Below are positions 57,901-64,000 of a DNA stretch of 64,000 bases, piece after piece (within the stretch, counting starts at the first letter, position 1; every line of letters begins with the position of its first letter). Both the position numbers and the translations under genes were made by a program. Source of the DNA: Branchiostoma lanceolatum (Eukaryota > Chordata > Leptocardii > Amphioxiformes > Branchiostomatidae). The notes beneath the pieces were generated by a model, which did not search any database, was not told the DNA's origin, and saw only the letters and a program-made list of their open reading frames with translations. Where the stretch lies: the NCBI RefSeq assembly GCF_035083965.1, contig NC_089723.1, positions 372,001 to 436,000 on the forward strand. Direction: 5' to 3'.

Positions 57901-60840
57901 CCAATCCCAATATTTTCCTGCCGCTATGTCAATGTCATTTACAGTATTATCTCGTCCTAGTGGTATAGAGCAGTCTATTCAAATGTCTTCGTGTACAGGG
58001 TTAGGGCTACAATGTGTAACGTTCCCACATAAGAAATGCATACGTGTTGAACCATTGAGAGGATTTCAGAATCATTAGTTGTCTTCAGCAGGTCTAATTG
58101 AAATGTATCAAAACGATTTACGCCACCGAAACACGTCCTTGGTTTGCCCTACAACGTATGAAAACCAGTCATATAGTTATATACGTCAGGTCGATGACAT
58201 TTAGACATCAGATAGAATATAACGTAATAAAAAAAAATGAATACAACGGAATGGATGAATTATTATTGAAAGAGTTTCAAATAGCATATGCTACGAAAGA
58301 TTTTGGATCTGAAAAGTCTGACTCGGTAAAGAATTTATCAATGGCAGTTATAATGTTATAGAGAGATCTTTATTGACACATCAAAAGCACAGCGACTTTC
58401 GTAAGGTCTACTACATGCATACATACATACAAACGAATAAGTGCATACAATTGAGTTTGTATGATCTGTTTTGTATTACATAAACTATTGCATACTGAAT
58501 GTGACTTTGAAGACATTACATTTACTTTCTGTTCTAACAATTTTCAGGTGCAACATGGCTCCGATGTACGATGAACATCTGACGGACATTGGGAAGAAAA
58601 CAAGCCTTATCACCATAAATCCGACATTAATTCTTTACAGGTGCGTTTTTGTCTCATTCAACACTACCAGGTGCATACATGTGAAAATTATGTGAATTTG
58701 CTGCAAAATTCCAAGAAAACGTGACATAATGTGAATCCGATTGTAAATATGTGAGACCCAAAATGTGATTTTTTTTCATAATGTGAATCGCGAAATGTTA
58801 TTATATGTGAAAAAATGCGACCCTTTCAAAAATGTGAATCCATTATGTGAAATCGCACAACCCTAAAACGTGACCCAAGAAAATGTGAATGTAAAATGTG
58901 AGAAAATGTGAAAAAAATTGTAAAGGGCAGGAGATATAGTCAGGGATTCGAACCCGGGACCCCTGGTTCTAAGTCGAAAATCCTGCCGTTACGACACACG
59001 ACCCCATCTGAAGTACAAATTGTATCTTCCACTTGCTACTACGAGGACTGGTCAGATATGAAAATTAATATCTGCATGCTTTGTCCAGTGGTTTTTATCT
59101 GGTTTTGAGCTAGACTACTAACACCTTTTTCCCGGTTATTGAGCAATCGCTAAACGAAAAAAGACAAGACTTGCAGTCCTAGAATATCAACTGTGTTAAA
59201 AAGTTCTCTATCACCAGAGTGATTCCTTCTTCTTTAATTCTCTCCAGATACCACACTTTTGCAAACACCACATCTTCCACTAAGACTAAATACGTTGATG
59301 CCTTTGTGCGGGACCTGTCAGCATATGGGGACAGCTACCTCTTGATACCAGCCTTTTTCAATTCTTGGTCCGTGAAGATTGCCTTCTTAACACGCCAGGT
59401 TCTGCAAGATCATAATGCAAGGAACGAAGTCATCTTCCCTCATCCGGACTTCGTCAGAACCACGCAGTCGTTCTGGAGAGAGAATGGTTTGGGGGATAAA
59501 AGACCATCTTCAGGTATTAAGTTAGTTTAAATCCTCCCACACCATAAGCTGTGTAGGACGGTGTCCATCTCCGTTTCATAGCCCTGGGCCACACTGTGGT
59601 GCAATCACTGCAGCAGGGGGCTAGTCCACTGGCAGGAAAGTGTGTTTAACAGAAGTATGTGCCATTTTTATAAAGTCTTTGGTATGACTCAATGCGCTTC
59701 TTGTCCAGAGGTGTCCTACCCGGGAACGAACTCGAGCCTTCTGGTCCAAGTAATTTGAACCAGATGTGGTGAGTGACAGAAGCGCAGAACACTACACCAC
59801 AGGGACACCCCATACCGGTCAATCTCTCAAGGGACTGAGGAGAAAGTATTGGTGACTAACTATGGGTGGTTACTCTAGACAAGAGGGTCTAGAAATCAGA
59901 CATGACGATGTGCTACTCAAAGTGTGGCTCATGACTCGACTGGGGGGCGGTTGGGCGTGGTTAGCTGCGCCAGCCGGTTGGTTGGCCGGACACGTTTGAC
60001 TGTACAATGCATTTCATTCAATTAAATGTAGTAACTTGATTTGATTGAGTTAATTTGTAGCTAACACTGCCTGTGGCACTAGCTGCTCACACAAGAAGCC
60101 CAGCCGCAGAAGAATGGAATTAATGCAGCCATATACGAATTATGTGAAAACATTTATCATCTCCATGAAAAATGGAGATATAGTTTTGGGTGTGTCTGTC
60201 TGTGTGTTTGTCCGGAATACTGTAGTCAGTAGAACTCAAGAACCTCTTGATTGATTACAATGATATTTGGCATGTGGGCGGGCAAGTGTTGGGAAGCCAA
60301 AATTCAAGGTCGATTTTGGGCTCCTGGTATGTGACCTTGGTACTGCAGCAGAACTTCAGTTTTTGTATCTTTTGACCTGGACGTGCTATGGTCTTGATTT
60401 TTCAGGTGGCAGATAGCGTGGGATGTACTGAAAAAGAGTTGTAGGTTTGGTCCCCCTGGCAGCTTCCTCTGGAACTGCAGAGGCGTTATTGTTCTTCTTA
60501 GGAGAATAACTAAACAAAGGACCGACGGATTTCCATGATATTTTTTGCAAATTTTGACGTAGAACAATGTCAACCATTTCTTATTTCGCCCTTCCGTTCA
60601 GGACTGGTTCTGCTGAGTGCCGCCATGCAGATGTGTGAGGAGGTGCGCTTGTACGGCTTCTGGCCCTTCCACGCCGACAGGAACAGCGCGCGTCTGACCG
60701 AGCACTACTACGACAACGCCCTCCCCACAAACGCGCACAGTGTGCCCGATGAGTTCAGACAACTTCAGCGTCTCCACAACACTGGAGTTCTCCGTCTGAC
60801 AACAACTGCGTGTCAGCGACAAGACAATGTCTACCATTAG
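54946..60840 (+). CDS. ST8SIA-type alpha-2,8-sialyltransferase (GT29)
   Basis: Seven exons join in phase to 398 aa: 54946-55127, 55598-55747, 56233-56386, 57301-57413, 58548-58640, 59248-59513 and 60602-60840. It has the type II Golgi layout: short cytosolic MRRRK, a signal anchor at about 9-25 (VLSLFLSAVISLLAYTS), a stem with N-glycosylation sites, then the catalytic domain. Sialylmotif L is CSVAGNGGILKGSGCGEEID to NMAP (about 171-202). Sialylmotif S is LVLLSAAMQMCEEVRLYGFW (about 320-340). Motif III is HYYDN and motif VS is HSVPDEF, with the catalytic His. The family transfers sialic acid from CMP-Neu5Ac to sialylated glycans or gangliosides; which ST8SIA subtype cannot be settled by eye, though it looks closer to the ST8SIA1/5/6 group than to polysialyltransferases. 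The third exon was placed by phase and stem similarity. It sits between two GT4 effector genes on the opposite strand. Confidence 0.88.
55128..55597. other. Sialyltransferase intron 1 with a dispersed element
   Basis: Holds pieces of the ctatagcc...tggtagagactag repeat seen near 16385 and 18310. No exon is seen. Confidence 0.3.
56640..57005 (-). pseudogene. LINE reverse-transcriptase C-terminal fragment
   Basis: The minus-strand frame reads YQNRPTFLALTRYASEQC then CPYETIIHYLLHCPTYTYQR and ends at a stop. The C..C...H....C arrangement and IIHYLLHCP are the usual end of a LINE ORF2. Only the 3' end is present; it lies in a sialyltransferase intron in antisense orientation. Confidence 0.7.
57490..57765 (-). 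pseudogene. Penelope-like retroelement 3' fragment
   Basis: The minus strand encodes RRIRWIKEAVWIRKSSPVMN followed by RDEGGYKLSHIWDYVL, then a stop and a tail containing gaaggtgtctgacagacacc and cgaaacgtcagcaggtgag. Both the peptide and the tail are typical of Penelope-like C-terminal ends in marine invertebrates, as I remember them. It is an old fragment inside an intron. Confidence 0.55.
58915..59015 (-). mobile_element. tRNA-like SINE head, minus orientation
   Basis: gggattcgaacccgggaccc is an inverse B box and a further tRNA-like box lies near cctgccgttacgacac. A run of aatgtgaa repeats precedes it (58740-58910). Confidence 0.5.
59690..59830 (-). mobile_element. SINE fragment
   Basis: cctacccgggaacgaactcg and ctacaccacagggacacc read as inverse B and A boxes of a tRNA-derived head. 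Confidence 0.45.
60155..60495 (+). repeat. Dispersed repeat shared with PRRC1 intron 2
   Basis: Starts with the hairpin ctccatgaaaaatggag and gtgtgtctgtctgtgtgttt, and later has tttggtccccctggcagctt followed by ggaactgcagaggc. Same order and orientation as 1310-1560. It ends about 100 bp before the last sialyltransferase exon. Confidence 0.55.
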
Positions 60841-61362
60841 ATATGTTTAACTTATAGTCAAAGACTAGACGTACGATGTAGAGGTTTTGAAAATTGTCAT
60901 ATAGTGAAATAATGTGATACCTTTGTTGCAAAAATTATCACGTGTAAAAGTAGTTATCACGGTCTTCGATTGAAATAATTTGTTCATAAAAAAATCGGAT
61001 AAATAGCTTGAGCTCACTAATTATGCAAATGTTGTCATATTTTGTATAATTTGTATTTTATTTTGAACATCTTTGTCAAAACAAGAAGAAGAAGAAGAAC
61101 TTCATTGCATGACAATTGTACATGGTACAAAGTATGGCAATAATTCGTAAACATAATAGAAAGTAGAAGTATAGAATAAAACTTAACATCCTAATTACTA
61201 CAATACAATAAGGGCTAGCATTCATTTTGATATAGCGTAACAGTTATAATCGAGTTGGTTTAATCTTTAGTTTCGGTATTTTTTCTAATGTGAAAGCAGT
61301 CGTTTAGATATTTACCTATTTTCGTATTGTGGGGATTGTTGCATTTAAATAAAGTCTTTTGT
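60841..61362. other. Sialyltransferase 3' flank, no gene seen
   Basis: AT-rich sequence with a gaagaagaagaagaa run near 61084. Presumed 3' UTR and spacer. Confidence 0.35.
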
Positions 61363-62060
61363 ACTTACCATGTCCACGTAGCGAAGTCGCACGTTCTCTT
61401 CAGTTTCGGAGCTTGCCACACCTAAGTTCGTTTACTTTCACTTCACATGCGCACTGCATCAAAAAGGTGTTACTCACCTACAAGCAGGAGGCTGTCGCAG
61501 GGGGTTTCTCGATGCCTGAAAGTTCAGATTGGCGAACCCAAAACTCAAGATAATTCACCGCGTAGACAGACCTTGTTATTGCTTTGACAAGTATTTCACA
61601 GGACAGGGATTTATTTTACTTAAGCTGTTTATGCACTGCAGATAAAGACTATATAAGAGCGGAATCGTCCGTTATGGTTGACTGGTTCTCCCCTTACACA
61701 GCCCCGATACAGAGTTACGCCAGCCATTCAGGTGGACCAAAGGTTAAACACGCCCGCCGACAGGTAAACAATGCCGCTGGTGACCTTGGTGACCTTAGAA
61801 CAGGTGAGCTGGGGGAGGGGGGCGCCTGTAACACTTGCCTTCCACTAGAGGCTGTGACTGCTGGATGACAAAACATTTGACAAGTCGCTCATCGAATTTC
61901 ATAGATAAATAATGAACATTTTTCAAAAATTTTTATGTTTTAATGTCTATTAAATCATACTTTTACATCGTGCATCACGTTCTAATTATGAAAGCAAGGG
62001 TCGCACAAATTCAATTTTGGTCGCTCAATTATCTTGTGTAACAGGTGCCTTAAACAAACA
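61363..62060 (-). promoter_or_regulatory. Leader module B3, orphan copy
   Basis: A conserved donor gtaagtac (near 61367) with gtgaagtgaaagtaa upstream and about 430 bp of similarity to modules B1 and B2, continuing to 62050 against 52560-52850. No Death or GT4 exon lies on its downstream (left) side before the sialyltransferase gene, so it is either a remnant of a lost gene or a very distant alternative start for the 46.5-49.8 kb gene. Confidence 0.6.
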
Positions 62061-62768
62061 CGGACTTAAACCTCACCCAACTTAATTAGGTGACCATTAA
62101 TGGCTAGCTTTGGCAAGGGACGTCTTCTCGCATGGCACGTAAAGAAAGAGGTTTGAGGAGAGCCTCTCCATGTTTGAGGAGAGCCCCTTTTCGTGCTCGT
62201 TAAAAAACCCACCACACTTATCAACATGAGTAGGGTCCATCCTGGTTTTCGCTGGCATATAGTCGAGGCTAGTCGGGCAGCTATGACTGTAACTAAGTCC
62301 AATATGATGTGTGAATTACGCAAAACCACAGAGACTCGGCAGTGTCATACAAACAGTGAGTTTATTCTTTTCCAATAGTCATCTCTCAGTCACAATAACA
62401 CTGTCTTCCCATCTAGAGATCATGTTTTGCATTTCTACAGTATTCCAACTATTAAGAACCCAGGACTGCATCATGCATAGGCCATTAAGCAAGATTTTTC
62501 TGGATCCGAATCTAGATTAAGATTGATCAAAATGTCCATTGTTGACTGGAAATTTAATTTAATTGAAATAGGGCTAGGGTCAAATCAGTGCATACCTATC
62601 AACTCTTCACAGAAAACAAATAGATAAACCTCATCTTCAAACGTGGATGACAATATAGCCCCTATGGCATATATGGGTGATCATACAGACTGTGTGTGCA
62701 AGATGTCCATCATTTCTCTAATACATTTATTCATCTGGACCCAAAGTAATAGGCAAATTCCTGATGCC
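62061..62768. other. Gap below the second GT4 gene, probable 3' UTR
   Basis: No protein-like frame. A tandem gtttgaggagagcc pair lies near 62150-62185. Confidence 0.35.
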
Positions 62769-63986
62769 CTAGAGACCAAATATCTCCAGAAACTTGTTGT
62801 GTGACGTTTCCCAGTACTTTGAGTCCAAAAGCCTCTTCTTCAGCCTTTTTGCAGCCTCAAACTCCTTCCTCCCATCCTTCAGCACCTTGATGATCCGCTT
62901 GGCCAGTGTCTTGGCGGCTTCTTCGTCGTCGTCTTCGATCTCCACAATCGGGCGGTCGTAATCGGGATCTTGGTCCAAGAACCAGGCGAGACCAGACTTG
63001 TGGGAGACCAGGACTGGCACCCCTGCAGCGATAGCCTCCAGACCGACCAGTCCGAATGGCTCTGCACGAGACGGCATCAGAACGACATGGGCCTGTTGCA
63101 TGTCCTTGGACAGATCTGCCTGAGTGCTGTACTTCAAGGGGGTGAAGGGTGCGAACTCGAATTTACTGGTGTTGGCTTGGATGATCGCCTTGCTCTCTGA
63201 GAAATCTTCACGCTTGATGCCGCGGGCTCGCCATTTGGTGTTAGGTCGAAGCTTGATCACCTTGCCCATGGCATTCGCGGACAGATCGTATCCTTTCAGC
63301 CTCTTGACTCCCTTGACTCTTCCGACGGACAGCACCCCTTTCGTTTCTGTTTCGACGTATTTCACTCGCGTCTTCTTGAAGATGTCAGATGGCTCAGGCA
63401 AAAACTCGTAATGATGCTCTTCCTCTTCCCTTTTTGTCTCGTTTTTGTAGTAGTCATGCAAGCGTGGCCCCACGGAGACTATCACATCAGCATCCTCTAG
63501 GTCTTCCAAAATGCTGGCTTTCTCCTCTTCGATGCTCAACTCCTTCTCTTCACTCTTGAAGCGTGCAACGTCTTCTGGGATGACGTGGGTGACCTGGACT
63601 AGTTTGGCGTGGGGAAGGCGTTGCTTCCTGATCAGTCGTGCTGCGCGGCTTGTGACGTTGACATGGCCGACGATGAAGTCTATGCCTGGCGGAAGCTTTG
63701 GAAAATGACTCTGGTGGTCAAAGGTTAGCCACCTTAGCTCTGGCTTTCTATCATCTCCCTCGAAGGTTGTTGGAGTGATCAACTCCACCCCATCGGCCTC
63801 CGCATCTTTCTTGTCTTCTTGTGTGGCTTCCAGGACCGTGCTATAGACCTTTGCTCCTTTTGAAACCAGTAGGCACGCCATCCCGCGGTGGATGGTGGAT
63901 ATGCCGCCCTTCCTCGTCCCGTACTCGTCATTGAGCAGCAGCACCACAGGCTTGGGCCTTGCAGAAAGCTTAGAGTTAGACATCAT
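62769..63986 (-). CDS. GT4 glycosyltransferase domain, second paralogue (5' end uncertain, runs to the window edge)
   Basis: A single open frame of 405 codons closely matches the last exon of the Death-GT4 gene across its whole length: DEYGTRKGGISTIHRGMACL, VTHVIPEDV, FLPEPSDIFKKTRVKYVETE, VGRVKGVKRLKGYDL, and the EX7E motif in SRAEPFGLVGLEAIAAGVPV. The first ATG (63986) gives MMSNSKLSARPKPVV, but the frame stays open to the window edge. The first paralogue enters this exon by an AG acceptor in a phase this copy does not clearly show. Whether a Death-domain exon lies to the right cannot be seen. Replacements are spread between the copies with motifs kept, so this looks like a functional gene. 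Confidence 0.8.
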   Translation of the reverse strand: MMSNSKLSARPKPVVLLLNDEYGTRKGGISTIHRGMACLLVSKGAKVYSTVLEATQEDKKDAEADGVELITPTTFEGDDRKPELRWLTFDHQSHFPKLPPGIDFIVGHVNVTSRAARLIRKQRLPHAKLVQVTHVIPEDVARFKSEEKELSIEEEKASILEDLEDADVIVSVGPRLHDYYKNETKREEEEHHYEFLPEPSDIFKKTRVKYVETETKGVLSVGRVKGVKRLKGYDLSANAMGKVIKLRPNTKWRARGIKREDFSESKAIIQANTSKFEFAPFTPLKYSTQADLSKDMQQAHVVLMPSRAEPFGLVGLEAIAAGVPVLVSHKSGLAWFLDQDPDYDRPIVEIEDDDEEAAKTLAKRIIKVLKDGRKEFEAAKRLKKRLLDSKYWETSHNKFLEIFGL

Positions 63987-64000
63987 CGCCTCAAGAACTT

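Overview
The window is animal nuclear DNA, intron-rich and full of short dispersed repeats. The best reading is a cephalochordate (lancelet, Branchiostoma-like). Seven protein-coding loci can be assembled exon by exon from recognisable protein sequence, phase-compatible splice sites and order. No operons, CRISPR arrays, rRNA genes or convincing tRNA genes are present.

Layout. PRRC1 3' end (+, 340-2014). An SLC24A5-type K-dependent Na/Ca exchanger (-, 7170-18273, 8 exons, 511 aa). Prolidase PEPD (-, 20879-29793, 9 exons, 491 aa). COMMD10 (+, 30954-35168, 8 exons, 198 aa), head-to-head with PEPD. Then an accessory, immune-looking block on the minus strand: a SAP-like/C2H2 zinc-finger protein (37410-39522); a multidomain protein with half a Death domain, a TRADD-N-like domain, a coiled coil, DPGK repeats and an endonuclease/exonuclease/phosphatase (EEP) domain (39925-43369); and a Death domain plus GT4 glycosyltransferase fusion (46495-49801). 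An ST8SIA-type alpha-2,8-sialyltransferase lies on the plus strand (54946-60840, 7 exons, 398 aa). A second GT4 paralogue runs off the right edge (62769-63986, -).

Main observation 1. In PRRC1, SLC24A5, PEPD and COMMD10 many tandem arrays are built from an exon edge: each unit carries the last or first bases of a real exon plus its splice donor, acceptor or stop codon. At least a dozen edges in four unrelated genes do this, with unit lengths from 38 to 385 bp. The SLC24A5 terminal exon is present as three long copies plus one stub, and the long copies differ mainly at silent positions.

Main observation 2. The EEP and GT4 fusion genes share duplicated 5' flanks and leader exons but carry different enzymes, and a third leader module at 61.4 kb has no matching gene below it. 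This looks like a modular Death/TRADD-N effector cluster in which the 5' adaptor part is reused and the enzyme is swapped. An IRF-like sequence (GAAGTGAAAGTAG) recurs in the leader modules.

The rest is MITE-like foldback elements, tRNA-derived SINEs, LINE and Penelope-like fragments and simple repeats. All assignments come from reading the sequence and remembered family sequences; no search was run.
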